A DNA stretch of 64,000 nt from Panorpa germanica (lineage: Eukaryota; Arthropoda; Insecta; Mecoptera; Panorpidae): NCBI GenBank assembly GCA_963678705.1, contig OY783212.1, positions 11,222,001 through 11,286,000 of the forward strand, read 5' to 3'. The position numbers and the translations under genes are program-made. The notes below the pieces were generated by a model. That model saw only the letters and a program-made list of their open reading frames with translations, was not told the origin of the DNA and ran no database searches. How positions within the stretch are numbered: the first letter of the stretch is position 1; the number at the start of each line of letters is the position of its first letter. Below are positions 35,741-48,182 of this stretch, in pieces.

Positions 35741-37366
35741 TAAAACACTAAATTCAAAGACTCCTACCTTCGAATCCAATAGGTGGACTTTAACATTTGA
35801 CAGTAAATTATTAATCTACAATCTATACTTAATGCACATGCCAAATTGTATCATTGAGCTGTAGTGTAATATACATTTTTTTCGAGGTGTTTGATAGTTG
35901 CATCTACCTGTATACATATGAATAAAACATTAAGTTCAAAGACTCGTAGCTCCGAATCTAATGGGTGGACTTTAACATTTGACAGTAAATTATTAATCTA
36001 CAATCTATACTTAATGCACATGCTAAATTGTGTCATTGGGCTGTAGTGTAATATACATTTTTTTCGAGGTATTTCATAGTCGCATCTACCTGTATATTTA
36101 TGACTAAAACATTAAGTTCACAGACTCGTAGCTCCGAATCCAATAGGTGGACTTTAACATTTGACAGTAAATTATTAATCTACAATCTATACTTAATGCA
36201 CATGCCAAATTGTATCATTGAGCTGTAGTGTAATATACATTTTTTTCGAGGTATTTCATAGTCGCATCTACCTGTATATTTATGACTAAAACATTAAGTT
36301 CAAAGACTCGTAGCTCCGAATCCAATAGGTGGACTTTAATATTTGACAGTAAATTATTAATCTACAATCTATACTTAATGCACATGCTAAATAGTGTCAT
36401 TCAGCTGTAGTGTAATATATGTTTTTTTGAGGTGTTTGATAGTCGCAACTACCTGTATTTATATGAATAAAACATTAAGTTCAAAGACTCGTAGCTCCGA
36501 ATCCAATGGGTGGACTACAACATTTGACAGTAAATTATTAATCTACATACTATACTCTATACACATGATAAATTGTGTCATTCAGCTGTAGTGTAATATA
36601 CATTTTTTTCGAGGTGTTTGATAGTCGCATCTACCTTTATATATTTGAATAAAACATTAGCTTCAAAGACTCGTAGCTCCGAATCCAATGGGTGGACTAC
36701 AACATTTGACAGTAAATTATTAATCTACATACTATACTTAATGCACATGCTAAATTGTGTCATTCAGCTGTAGTGTAATATATGTTTTTTTTGAGGTGTT
36801 TGATAGTCGCAACTACCTGTAATTATATGAATAAAACATTAAGTTCAAAGACTCGTAGCTCCGAATCCAATGGGTGGACTACAACATTTGACAGTAAATT
36901 ATTAATCTACAATCTATACTTAATGCACATGCTAAATTGTGTCATTCAGCTGTAGTGTAATATACATTTTTTTTGAGGTGTTTGATAGTCGCAACTACCT
37001 GTAATTATATGAATAAAACATTAAGTTCAAAGACTCGTAGCTCCGAATCCAATGGGTGGACTACAACATTTGACAGTAAATTATTAATCTACATACTATA
37101 CTTAATGCACATGCTAAATTGTGTCATTCAGCTGTAGTGTAATATATGTTTTTTTTGAGGTGTTTGATAGTCGCAACTACCTGTATTTATATGAATAAAA
37201 CATTAAGTTCAAAGACTCGTAGCTCCGAATCCAATGGGTGGACTACAACATTTGACAGTAAATTATTAATCTACAATCTATACTTAATGCACATGCCAAA
37301 TTGTGTCATTGGGCTGTAGTGTAATATATGTTTTTTTCGAGGTGTTTGATAGTCGCAATTACCTAT
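35741..37366 (-). repeat. 182-bp tandem array, right arm (about 9 units)
   Basis: The same unit as the left array in inverse orientation, with unit marks (GAGGTGTTTGATAGT and variants) near 35884, 36066, 36247, 36428, 36610, 36793, 36975, 37157 and 37341. It uses the same variant pool but without a regular three-unit order. Confidence 0.9.
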
Positions 37367-37629
37367 ATATATATAAATATTACACTAACTTTAATGACTC
37401 CTATCTTCAAAATAGTTATATATATATACTAATATATGGCAACTAATGGTTATTTACTCTTATTTCATTCTGTATTTGTAATAATTTTAATATAAACTTG
37501 TTTAGTTTTCATTTGACAGCTATAATTCCGATTATTAATATTGCCTTAGACCGCCAACATCGGACGGCCAACATCGGGACTGCCAACATCCAGACTGCCA
37601 ACATCTGGGACTGCTAACTTCTCTGACGT

Positions 37630-37637
37630 TCAAACAG
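37630..37637. repeat. Target-site duplication, right
   Basis: TCAAACAG, exact copy of 30993-31000, immediately outside the terminus CTCTGACGT. Confidence 0.9.
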
Positions 37638-40600
37638 AGCAACATATTATTTAGTGCAATTTAAAAAAAACATCGATTGTATCGTAAGGGCAACCCCATA
37701 CTGGAGACATGACTTAGGCCTTGAGACAATTTTGTCTTTGTGGTAGAAAAATAGAGACAAAATCAAATGAACATATTGAATAAACAGAGACAACGCTAAA
37801 CATTTTGTCTAAAAACAAATCTGTCACATGTTTGGCTGTGCTTATATTTTATACGTACCGAGAATAATGCGGGGAGCTTGACCCGGTGCTAAATATGGGA
37901 GCTTTTTCTTTTTTTAGCATCTACTTTGTGTAGATTAATTGTCTGTAGTCCTAATTCTATAAGTCCCATGAAAAATCAATCGCATCTAATAATAATTGAA
38001 CCAAGTTTATGCCAAATATAGTCAGTGACAAAAATAAAGAAAGACACAATCAAATTATTTTGTAAAAATATGTGACTAAGTTTTTGGAGACAATCATTCC
38101 ATTTACGAGATTATTACCAGTATTAGTCGATGTAATTATAAATGTTATTAGTTTTACATAAAGTATGATACAATGTTTAAGCTTTTACATTACAAATCCA
38201 TATGTTGCAATTGAAAATGATTAGTACTCTCTACATACAAAGAACCTATACAAAATCTATTTATTCGTAGAAAGTATAATACTTACTCATACTATAAATG
38301 TAACATGAGTTCAAGTATTGATAAAAACAAAACCTATAGCATACAAAATGTTCCCGTATTTACTATTCAAAGCAGCATCTCATCCCAATCCCGAACCGTC
38401 TCGTTCCCGTTCCCGTTCCTGAGCTCTCGGTTCCGGGTTGCTGTGATGTGAACATGCAACGATGCATCAGGTGCAGTCATGTGTTAAACGGTTAGCTCAT
38501 CCTTAAGATATGCTTAACCAGTTATCCTGCTAACACTGCTTAGTCCACTAAATTCAATTCTCAACAACAAAAGAATATGACATACATGTAAAATATGTCA
38601 GCAAGAATATCTGCAACATTTTCTCTTTATTATTGCTGATTCTTTTTTATGTTTTCATATAGATACGTATTGTTGCAATATAAATTTAATTTACATTTTA
38701 AAAATGTGGCGTTCACATTTATTTCTCGGGTTGAATGTTAGAACCATTCATGTGGATCCTATTATATTGTTTTGTCATTTTATAATTACTAGACGAAGAT
38801 TATTGTAAGTTGAAATTGAATGTGTGAAAGCAATTAAACTCAATAGACAGGCGATACCATGCTCAAATGACATATTTTCGTGTTTACGTGCAAATCTAAA
38901 CTCAATAATTTCTATAATATTTATAATAATATCTATAAATATTTATATAAGTGATTCTATTCATTATTTTTTATATGTTCAACGTTTCTTTATTTTAATT
39001 AACGTCTCTCTATTTTTTGATATTAATCCTAATACCGACGACCTCCAAATATGTTGGTAGTTATAATGGTGCCAAAATCTGATATATGTGATAACACAAC
39101 TGTGTACTAAGTTTATATTTATCTTGACATCTAATCAAGAAAAATTGACAACAAACAAACCCAGAATATATAACACAGATCCGAAATTTGAACTCAAAGA
39201 ACAATTTGGCGTGAAGCTATAACGCTGTCCGTCATTTTGTCGGTATTAAATGATTAAAAATTTGCAATATCTCAAAATTTAAATCATATTTTGTATGATG
39301 TCGGTTGTAACTTAAAGCAATTATTTTTAGTTACTGAAACGGACTGCATTACAAGGTTTTAACATTGAAGACATGATGACAGTTTTACCATGACAGTACT
39401 ATTTGTGACCAGAGAAAATATCTTGCACCTATCACGAGAATACAATTAACTAGTAGAGCTGCGTAGTGCTATAGTGATAGATTTATGCGATAATCATTTA
39501 AGAAGTAATTGCTACCATGGTGTCAACTGTCATCGTGTATTTTAGGCTCTAAGCTTAGCAAGGTAGGACAACAGATTAGTTATTATATTCATAAATAACA
39601 TAACATCAAAGCGACTAAAATGCAAACTAAGAAGATGAATTATTTCTTGCATATTTATTTAATGTGTTTCAAAATATTCCCTAATACATCTGTTATATTT
39701 TCTTGTATACATTTTATATTCATTTAAGTCTAGCTCCGGGCCCTGATATGATTGCTTAATCTGCTTCTGAAATTAACAGTGCAGTACCTCAGATAAAAAT
39801 GTTACACTTAATTCAGCACGCAGCACTCAAGCAAGTTGAATATTGCACGTTGCGTTGCAATTTACAATTCTACGTGAGTGATGGAAAAGAAATTAGCTTG
39901 TTTCAAACTTGGAACGCACTGCAAGACCATTTCCTACGTGAACTGATACCATAAGTAATTTAAATTGAATATATATGTTACAGTTGTTATAAAAAATTCC
40001 TTTTCTCCATGTTCTATCAAAAAAAAGCACATGCGTCTGATGCGTCTGAGTGCGAACCTGTGGTTACCTTTAAACCGTGCGCATGGTGGAGACAAGACTG
40101 TTTTTAAATAAAACTGATAGACTTATTATTTCTGTTTAACCTTGTATTCAATTTATCTACAACAAGCGCAAGTCAATTGACTCAAGAAGGTACTATCTCC
40201 AGTGTACATCTAAACTTAGCATGCATGATCAATTAAACCTTTAAAAATCATATACAAAATAACTAGGAATTGTTTTAACATTCCAAAAATATGAAATAGT
40301 TTTTCTTTAAAAAAACTTTTGAAACAATTTTCTGAATTTGCATAGCTATGAGATGGAATCACATAGCAAAAACTGTAAGAAATATTTTAAAAGTTTGAAG
40401 CCGCTAACTGATACAGAACATCACTAGAGAGAACAAGAACGGTACAACAATACAAAAGCTCATTTATTATTCCACAATCATCGTCGTAACCATCACCATC
40501 GCCATCACCGTCGCAATTGCCACACACAAATATAATGACAAACATGGCGTACGTTTAGAGAACCCATAGTTAAATGATGCCAGTCATTGTTAATGACGAA

Positions 40601-41198
40601 TGATGTATACATGGACATAAATATACGTATAATGTGTGCTAAAATATATGAATCTCACGTAGATGTATATATGTATGTGTGTTTGTTTACGTAACACATG
40701 ACAGACGATGGCGATTCTACAATACACATATTCCACTCCCCTTCCCGCGCCACCTCGTGTGACGTATTTGTATTAATAAGTAATTACTAGTAAGTACACT
40801 TGATGCATTAAAGTGTTAAACATGGGGTCATGTTCTATTACGTTCGTAAAGCGATTTTAATCAATTGATCGTCCATTACGATTACTATTAATGAATGCCT
40901 TTTTAAAAAATTATTAAAATTATTTATTTATTAATTATTATAACGTGACCAGCTTGACCTGTGATCGTAAAATTATTTAACAGCAATTATTTTCCAGAAC
41001 TAATTGTGAAATAATCTATAACACAAAGATAAAACCCAGCTCATTCTATTTCTCATGCTATGCTCCTATGAAATGATCGATGTGATTGAAACCTTACCAG
41101 TGAATACTAAATTTTCATTAAGTGATTCTAAAATTATTAATGAATTAATTACAATTAAAAAACAAAATACCAAAATACATATATAAATTGTATGTAAA
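37638..41198. other. AT-rich non-coding stretch
   Basis: No gene. GAGACAA/TTTTGTC words cluster at 37723-37825 and are echoed at 63290-63405, a possible old repeat. CGTTCC repeats lie at 38401-38420, and an ATCACC/ATCGCC hexamer patch at 40476-40521. The 78-codon frame at 38824 is AT noise. Confidence 0.4.
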
Positions 41199-41250
41199 TT
41201 TTTTTTTTTTTTTTTAATAATAATTCAAGGACTTCTTAGGACCGCGGTCC
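41199..41250 (-). mobile_element. Poly(A)-tailed retroposon 3' end, copy 1
   Basis: On the minus strand GGTCCTAAGAAGTCCTTGAA, then TTATTATT and a long A tract. The same end, GTCC(A/T)AAGAAGCCCG followed by ATTATTAATAAAA and A's, is seen at 46.56 and 53.25 kb, all on the minus strand. The 5' extent is not traceable by eye. Confidence 0.5.
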
Positions 41251-41706
41251 TTAAATTTTTTATTTGATAGTTACATTTACAATATAGCATGTAAACATCA
41301 GACACATTGGTTTCTTTACGTAAAATTATGCCAGCACTTCATGTAATTTTATGCTTACAAAGCAATAAAATATGTTTAAATTTTAATAGATGATAATCAG
41401 CGTAATATCAGAAATAATTCAGCACAGCGAACGTCTGAGACCCGCATTATTTCTTGCAATATTCTTGCTAAAAAGAAAACCACAAAATTAATTATTATAT
41501 AACCTTGAAAAGTAACCTAAAAAAAACAAAACAAATTTATAAAGAAATGAATAACAAGTAAATTCCAAGAATGTATAATATGACAACGTGATAGTGATTA
41601 ATCTGATGCTATTCAGTGCACTTGCATATTGGGTTTCTTAAAGTGCATATGAAATATTCCAAAGACACAATTTAACCTCTTCTTGAAATGAGAGAAACTA
41701 AAGTGC
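41251..41706. other. AT-rich non-coding stretch
   Basis: Nothing recognised; may include the worn body of the preceding retroposon. Confidence 0.3.
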
Positions 41707-42127
41707 GGTCCAAACTAGTGCGACTCCAACATGCGACATGCAGCAGTCTCTGTAGTAGAGTTAGTAGAGTGAATATTCTACTTCAGAGTATTTTTATTAT
41801 ATATTTTGTTAATTGCATTTATCACCAGTCTATCAGTCCATCGTAAACTGAAACTAAAATGCTATTTGCTTTTCCATTATCGTACATAGTATATGAGACT
41901 AAAGTTTGAAAATACTAAAAAAAAATAAAACAAAAATATACTGTCTCTCAAGAATTAATTTGAGTTTTATTACTTAATTTAATACTCTCTCGTAAACATA
42001 CAAAACTAGTTGAATGAAGGTGTAGTAACAGTAAAGGATGCTGATGTATTAAGTTAAGTATTACTTGGGTTTGGACGTGTTGCACAACTTCTTCCAACAA
42101 CTGTTGGAGTCGCACTAGTGTGGACGA
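41707..42127. mobile_element. MITE with ACTAGTGCGACTCCAAC ends
   Basis: GGTCCAAACTAGTGCGACTC at 41707-41726 continues to CAAC. It is matched in inverse at 42103-42127 (complement GTCGTCCACACTAGTGCGACTCCAAC, read in parts). About 22 of 24 positions agree. The 97-codon minus-strand frame at 41948-42241 runs across the right end and out of the element, so it is not an element gene. Flanking duplication is not clear. Confidence 0.6.
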
Positions 42128-42393
42128 CCGATAATATATAAAATAAAACCTATAAAAGAATGTTTTATCAATTATCGACTCCTTTTGAGCTGTGCTATCC
42201 ACCCTTAAAGGAATATACAGAAGCCCGTAACCACCCTGCATTTAAACTGTTACAAAACTTCACATTTATTTCTAGGGTATAACAATATAGGTCTGAACCA
42301 GAACGAAACGTCAAAAGCTTTCTTTTGCATTAGATATGATCTAATTACAAATCCCACCAGGACTTGTCACTCTCAGCAAAACACCATCAAAAC
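42128..42393. other. Non-coding stretch
   Basis: Nothing recognised. Confidence 0.4.
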
Positions 42394-42435
42394 TTCAGTG
42401 TTCAGTGTTCAGTGTTCAGTGTTCAGTGTTCAGTG
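42394..42435 (+). repeat. TTCAGTG heptamer, six copies
   Basis: Six perfect head-to-tail copies of the 7-bp unit TTCAGTG: a short minisatellite. Confidence 0.95.
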
Positions 42436-43205
42436 TTATGAGGCAGTTGTGGGGCAATATAAACTCTCATGTTACACAAATTCACTAACATATTTTATGT
42501 TCGAAGTGGTTCGTTAACCCTCACCCATAAAAGACACATTTTGAGGTCTCTGGTTTTATTATCTGGTCAGCAATAAGGAATATTGCATTCCCTTCACATA
42601 CGTATAATATTTGATACTTCTCACCACCTTTGACATGTACCCTTTTTTTTTGAAAACCACTATAATAAAACATTTTATACAGTAAAATATACTACTAAAA
42701 GAATAACTAATAAAAATTTATATCAAAAAATGTTTAAAGACAAAAGTCTATTATGATTGTCTAGTCGCAAGGTTTCATGAAAGTCAAAATGCTGTTTTAT
42801 GTGACAAACCGCTGAAAGCAGATTGTCATTATGTTGGAGTTGTATTGCATTTAGAGCCATTTCCAGATTCATAAATCATTTATAAAGATAAATACATAAG
42901 GTGTAATATTACTTTAATATAGTGCTCGACACAATACAATCTTCTCTATATATACTACGGTTCATTATATCTGAAAAATGTACCATTATTACCACAAATG
43001 TAATATTGTGACAACACTTTGCTTAGTGCTGGATTATACTTTTAACTAATTAGGCTGTAAGTCCATGGCATAGAAAGATAAAATTTGCCTTAAGACATTC
43101 GAACAAGACCTGGTAAAACAAATATTATTTAAAAAAACCCGATCATTAAAAGTGCCCTACCAAAATTTTTCCATTTAGTTGTCCAACAAACCTTAATTCG
43201 GTTCT
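42436..43205. other. AT-rich non-coding stretch
   Basis: Nothing recognised. Confidence 0.4.
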
Positions 43206-43375
43206 TACCCAGGTAGAAAACTAACTTTGAAAATACCTTTTGAAAAGTTGGCAAGTATAACTCTTGTACAGCAAGATAATTTTTATATGAAAAGTAGAGG
43301 ATTGCTCTTGGAATTAGCTTGTGATAAGCTGGTATGTTTGAAATTTGCAGGGCAAGACAATTTTCTACATGAGTA
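43206..43375 (-). mobile_element. CCCAGGTAG-type MITE, short copy
   Basis: TA then CCCAGGTAGAAAA at the left (43206-43220). At the right, TTTTCTACATGAG then TA (43362-43375). On the minus strand the right end reads TAGAAAATTGTCTTGCCCTG, very close to the left end of the 44.0-kb copy, so this copy is inverted relative to it. The 68-codon frame at 43227 lies almost entirely within it and is not a gene. Confidence 0.65.
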
Positions 43376-44032
43376 CTACATCTCCAAAAGATTTATGACT
43401 CAAATCCTAATGGAAATTAACCTTTGCAACTGATGTGCGCATAGCAACATTAAGTAATACATTTGCGATATTAAAATAGTATTACCTAGAATGAATTGTA
43501 AGGATATAAAGAAGTATTGCTTAAAACTAATAAACTCGTACAAATTATTAAATCAAGTAATAGCTTCAAAAAATCTCCACATGCTCCACCAAACAATAAC
43601 ATTCAAAATAAATTAAAAACACAACACAATTAAAAAGATTTATCTCTATTAATAAATAACTTGCTTAGCTTAGAATAGAAAGAGACGAAAAATATTGCAC
43701 AAGTCTAACAAATGGAAGAGTGTAACACATCTGGAAATATTACCTACTTATCAATAATCATAAACTAACATATTACCCGCAGAAAAAAGAGTAAAGTCCA
43801 CGAAACTAGTTAACTACTTAACTATTAATTACTATTTTTACGAAACTACTAATTATTAATCATCATTCGACATCTATATGAATGTCGCATTGGTTAAGAT
43901 TCAACAAAGGTCAACTTATAAATGAAAATATATGACTGCTTTTTGTCGCTTTTTTAGATTCACAATCAGAAAAGTGTTAGCTTATTAATTTGACTTTTTA
44001 GGAAAATAACTCATCTAATATTATTGTTTCGC

Positions 44033-44438
44033 TACCCAGGTAGAAAATTGTCTTGGAGTGCAGGTTTGAAGCTTGAAAGTAGCGTTATTTATGCTTGATG
44101 TACAAGGCTTGGTATACAAGCTATCTGGAAGGTTTCTACTAGAATAATATATAATACAACTCTAAACGAATAATTAAGCATTAAAGTTAGTTATCTAATA
44201 GCTTATTTGCCAAGCGTTCTATGAAATTTGGTATGCTCATTTTATAAGCGTAGCGCAAACTTACTGATATAGCAAAGAACATGCGTTTTCCAATTGGTAC
44301 TAGCTAATCCTGCAAGGTTATTCAGCTTTGTTACATTTAACTTTGCATATAACCTAAATTAATAAGCTTAAATATAGATAATGCCTTGCAAAGATAGCTT
44401 TATAATATCTAATTTCAAGATTCATTTCTACCTGGGTA
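44033..44438 (+). mobile_element. CCCAGGTAG-type MITE, full copy
   Basis: TACCCAGGTAGAAA at 44033-44046 is repeated exactly in inverse at 44425-44438. The outer TA on each side reads as the target duplication. The internal sequence (TTGTCTTGGAGTGCAGGTTT and so on) is shared with the 43.2- and 51.5-kb copies. No coding capacity. Tc1/mariner-like insertion is inferred from the TA. Confidence 0.75.
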
Positions 44439-45328
44439 TGTTCTTGTTTTTTTTTTTTCATAAATTCAATTCTCAATAAAAATCGTGTGATTCCAATTGT
44501 CAGTTGTAATTCTTGGACATTTATTCATTGATTCTTAACTGATTCTAGATTTTTTGTATTCTTCTCAGTAGCTTAAATATTGACATAGAGGTTTTGCATG
44601 ACAATGTGCTGTACATTTTTATATTTAATTTTGTACTCTAAGAATAAACAAAGAATATACGAGTATTTGAAGAAAAATGTAATAATAAATATAAACAAGT
44701 ATGAACAGCGAGTAGCACACGTCATTTCAAAACGTAGAGAATTTCAATATTACATTTTTTGAATAGATATTTTACAAAAGTATAACAATATAACTTTATA
44801 AATTCAATATTGGAAGCATTTTCTTTTTAAAGTTTATTGTAGATTTGACAGGTTTAATATAATAACTGACCACGCCACCGGCTGGGTGCCATAAAGTCAA
44901 ACAATTCGCTTTTCAATATGCTAAGGTATGGTCTATACGTTAAAGCTTTGAAAATTCTATTGGAAATATCCAACGTAGCCGTCACCTGGGCAAAGTACCA
45001 TATATCCCCGGAAACAGTGTTACATATACTAGTATGCACAAAAAGTCAGCGGCGCTAAATATAATTAGCGTAATGATGGTATTACTCTGGATAATATACC
45101 ACATGCATTACATAAAAGGGTTTGATGGAAATTATTTATTTTGCTTGTTAAAATAAAAGCTAATGTGGGTGTGTGAGAATGAAAAAAAAATACTAAAATA
45201 ATTGAATTGTTTTTATTATTAATTTACTAATGAAATATATATGTTTGAGAATATTGTTACATATTTGACGGTGGCGCAAATATTTTCACAAATTGTATAT
45301 TCCCGGCAAAACATAGCAACGGTTACCT
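44439..45328. other. AT-rich non-coding stretch
   Basis: No gene. TACGAGTA at 44658. The 61-codon minus frame at 44854-45039 is unremarkable. Confidence 0.4.
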
Positions 45329-45402
45329 GTTACGTAAACGAATGTATCTAATGCCTATAAAACATTTTGTGACCTATTTTAAAGAGTTTTGAAAAATAAA
45401 TC
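45329..45402 (+). repeat. Dispersed repeat fragment, copy 2
   Basis: Partner of 29793-29865, in the same orientation. It lies just upstream of another repeat (45459-45585), so both may belong to one larger element. Confidence 0.45.
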
Positions 45403-45458
45403 TTAGTGCATTAACATAATATATTTACGTTATAATAACTTTATGATAACGTTATATA

Positions 45459-45585
45459 GCAAAACGTAATATATCCGTGAAAACTGGTGATATTTTAATT
45501 TTAATTCAAAGTACAAATTTTGAGGTTAGGGATGGAACAAAATATCTTCGCAATTACGGTTATATGTTGATAGTTTAAAATGAAA
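45459..45585. mobile_element. Hairpin MITE, diverged copy
   Basis: AAAACGTAATATATCCGTGA, then TTAATTCAAAGTACAAATTT, then CGCAATTACGG reproduce in order the core of the 6.2-kb element. The ends are too diverged to fix. Confidence 0.5.
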
Positions 45586-46561
45586 GACCATGTAGTAAGA
45601 AATAGTTTCCCATTTTACTTTTACTCTGTTGTCTTTAAGGAGACTATCAATATCAGTGTAGGTGGGTGGAAACCAGGGTAACCTAGAATTGAATATTCTA
45701 ATAGCATTAAACATTCCACGTCAGCAAATATATCTAGAACTCTATAACTACCGTAATGTTCTGTGGAATAAGTTGATATATGCAACGTCTGCAGAAAAGA
45801 CTCAATGGTTGAAAAATAATAGCTTTGAACTACCAATATGTCGGTCAGAAATACACCCTTATAATTTATTAAGGTTAGAATTTATTAGAACTAAAAGCAG
45901 GATTTATTCTGACAGTGCGAGTAAAATTATTTCAATATGTAGTTGTGATGCCAGACTATTTTCGGATTTGGTTGTTGGTTCGTTTAACTGATAATATTCC
46001 TAATATGTAATCACTAAATTATGGCCACCTGTGTAGCTCACGTATAAGAAACCTCGCACTACAAAACTGTCTTAGTATTGGAAACAGATCCGATTCCAAG
46101 TTATTGGAATACTTTAAAATATAACACTAGTTTCTGCACAAATTCGTATGTGTAAAATGGTATGAATTTTTTTAATATTAGAATCTTTGTTACCTTAGGA
46201 TCTTTGTTATTCCCTAAGGCCTTATTCTAATTTGCATCATCCTGCGATTTTACACAGGATAAAACAAGTATAATTCCCATCTTAAATGTAGTAAGTGTAC
46301 GAGTATATCAGTGATTAGTGATTAGTCACAGTATTAGTGCTTAAGGAGTCAATGTCAAAATTCCAAATTTAGGATTGAGATAAAAGTTTGAAAGAATCAT
46401 ATTGAAAGTTCTTATCTAAAATTATTTTATTATTAATTGACATAAAGTAGAATATATGTAACCAAGAAATATATTTTAATTTATTATTTTTTTATTTATT
46501 GAATTTCATAATAATATTTATTTATTTAACAATTTGTTTTCAAAAAAATTCTCTTCATTAA
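45586..46561. other. Non-coding stretch with one 109-codon frame
   Basis: The plus frame 45662-45991 is open for 109 codons, with a more balanced composition than most frames here, but I recognise no domain. Overlapping minus frames of 62 and 71 codons cover the same DNA. Not called as a gene. TACGAGTA at 46298. Confidence 0.35.
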
Positions 46562-46604
46562 TTTTTTTTTTTTTTCTTTTATTATAATTTGGCGGGCTTC
46601 TTAA
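46562..46604 (-). mobile_element. Poly(A)-tailed retroposon 3' end, copy 2
   Basis: Minus strand: TTTTAAGAAGCCCGCCAAAT, TATAATAAAAG and an A tract. It has the same end motif as the 41.2- and 53.2-kb copies. Confidence 0.45.
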
Positions 46605-47353
46605 AACATATATAGAATAGAATATGTAAATAGAATATGTACATAATTATTCTTTCATGACTTTATATTTTTAATGTCTATCTATTTAAAAAAATATTTT
46701 AAAAATTAGCAACTCATTCCAATCAAAAAATAAACGCCAATGAAAATGCCCCAATTCCAAAATGGAACAATACTTTAACATCCACGTATTCTTAAAACAC
46801 AACAAGTATTTTAAAACTTAAAACTGTCTTTATCGGACATCCGGTAGTCGGCTTACAGTAATATAAGGGAAGTGGGAAGGAGGAGTATGAGATTGCCAAA
46901 AGGTTTATCTCTTGTACCGGAGACGCTGTCCAGCAAGGCGAAAGCGATTCGAATAGCTACTAGCAACAAGACAGAATATAATATAATAAAAATAACAAAA
47001 ATTCTATAAAACTTTTGTGATATATTGCAGTTATTTTATTTTCAACTTTTTCTGGTTTTAAAATATTTTATTTTTATACGTAGATGCTATTGTGAAATTC
47101 CAAAACGATTTTGATCACACTCAATTAAACCTCATTCATAATAATTGTATACTTTATGATAATTTCATTGAAATATTAGTCTGTTGTACTACGAGTATTT
47201 GTTGTTATACTCATTATATTATAAATGAATGAACGTTGTAACCATTTCCGGTTTTTATATTTAAACCTTTTTTAAATATACGCTATCATAGTAGAAACAA
47301 ATCGCATATTTAAGCCGGATTCAACTGTGGAATGTATATATGGATTTAATTAT
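46605..47353. other. AT-rich non-coding stretch
   Basis: Nothing recognised. TACGAGTA at 47190. Confidence 0.4.
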
Positions 47354-47594
47354 ATAGGATGTCCCAAAAAGAGAACGTCACACTGACATCGGAAGGAGAC
47401 TTGCCTCAAACGCATCGAATAATCCTAACATGACCTCAGATTTAAAGTTCTTTTTTAATTAAAAAAAAAAGGTGAATCTAACGATATCTCGAAAACGTCG
47501 AGAACGAAACGTCTAACGTCGAAAAGTTCGATGCGCCTGAGACAGTTCTACCTCCGTTATAAATGTGACGTGCCTTTTTTCGGGCACCTTGTGT
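47354..47594. mobile_element. MITE with GGATGTCCCAAAAA ends
   Basis: The left end ATAGGATGTCCCAAAAAGAG continues to AACGTCAC. It is matched in inverse by 47565-47594 (complement ending AAAAAAGGCACGTCAC), about 20 of 28 positions. A second inner inverted pair, CTCAAACGCATCGAA against CTCAGGCGCATCGAA, lengthens the imperfect stem to about 70 bp. At 241 bp with no coding frame it is a miniature DNA element. The ends resemble the GGNGTCCCAAAA-type ends widespread in insects. The exact target duplication is unclear. Confidence 0.65.
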
Positions 47595-48153
47595 AAAGAA
47601 ATATGCATATATTTTTAATTCTTATCAGATTATATACCATCTTATAAACAGGCGTATAAAAGTAGGCATTAACAGGTTCGTACTGCTCGCATCAAGCGTA
47701 TTTTGACTTTATTGAATAAAACGTGGAAAAGGAGGGAAATGGGACAGAGTGTGTTATACTATAGGACTAGGATTATGTAGAAGTTGAAAATCGAATTTGT
47801 CGTGTGAACAAATACGACGTAGAGAAGTAGAAAGTACCCCACAATAGTATAAGTTTCTAATCCAGCCCTGGATAAAATAAATAATAAATAGTGACTTACC
47901 AATTAATTTTTCGTAAACTTTTTAGAACATATTATTGACTTGCATACTCGTTAACTTAAATTATTCTTAATTGCATGTTTAAATTTGTTTTTAAAAGTTA
48001 AGTTATTTTAAGATATTTGTTAAATAAGAAATGCAATTCTTAACTGCTATATCCGTATCCGTAACGAACGTAAACCATTGTAGTGTTGAATGTGAACTGT
48101 AACCACTTTCTGGCTTGTCATGCAAAACACGAACAGGACTTCAAAGTGATAGA
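47595..48153. other. AT-rich non-coding stretch
   Basis: Nothing recognised. Confidence 0.4.
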
Positions 48154-48182
48154 CCTTACCTGGAACAAAAGAAAAAATAATT
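48154..48182 (-). promoter_or_regulatory. Candidate recursive (ratchet) splice site
   Basis: Minus strand: TTATTTTTTCTTTTGTTCCAG immediately followed by GTAAGG (junction between 48160 and 48159). The pyrimidine tract is strong and the donor is close to consensus. Same strand as the site at 18.55 kb. It fits a zero-length-exon ratchet point in a long intron; an ordinary exon start or end is the alternative. Confidence 0.4.

Larger units (their letters stand above)
31001..37629. mobile_element. Foldback transposon, 6,629 bp, non-autonomous
   Basis: Two very long inverted arms flank a central loop. The left arm reads inward as terminus ACGTCAGAGAAGTTAGCAG, short ATGTTGGCAGT subrepeats, an AT-rich collar, an array of a roughly 182-bp unit, and an inner module with a tRNA-like part. 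The right arm is the same in inverse. Every stretch of the outer collars that I compared base for base between the two ends is identical. The loop (about 34301-35207) has no reading frame, so mobilisation would need a transposase from elsewhere. The architecture (long arms made of internal repeats) is that of FB-like and Galileo-like elements. An 8-bp duplication is usual for P, hAT and Merlin types, so superfamily assignment is open. The 65-66-codon frames inside the array are by-products of the repeat unit. Confidence 0.93.

Noticed and set aside
31675..36591. Near-identical 65-66-codon frames at 31.7, 33.1 and 36.4 kb
   Set aside because: They are by-products of the 182-bp unit read on one strand; frames are not kept in other units.
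41948..42241. 97-codon minus-strand frame
   Set aside because: Runs across the end of an inverted-end element into flanking sequence; no domain.
45662..45991. 109-codon plus-strand frame
   Set aside because: No recognisable domain, overlapping frames on the other strand, and repeat fragments next to it. Left uncalled rather than ruled out.
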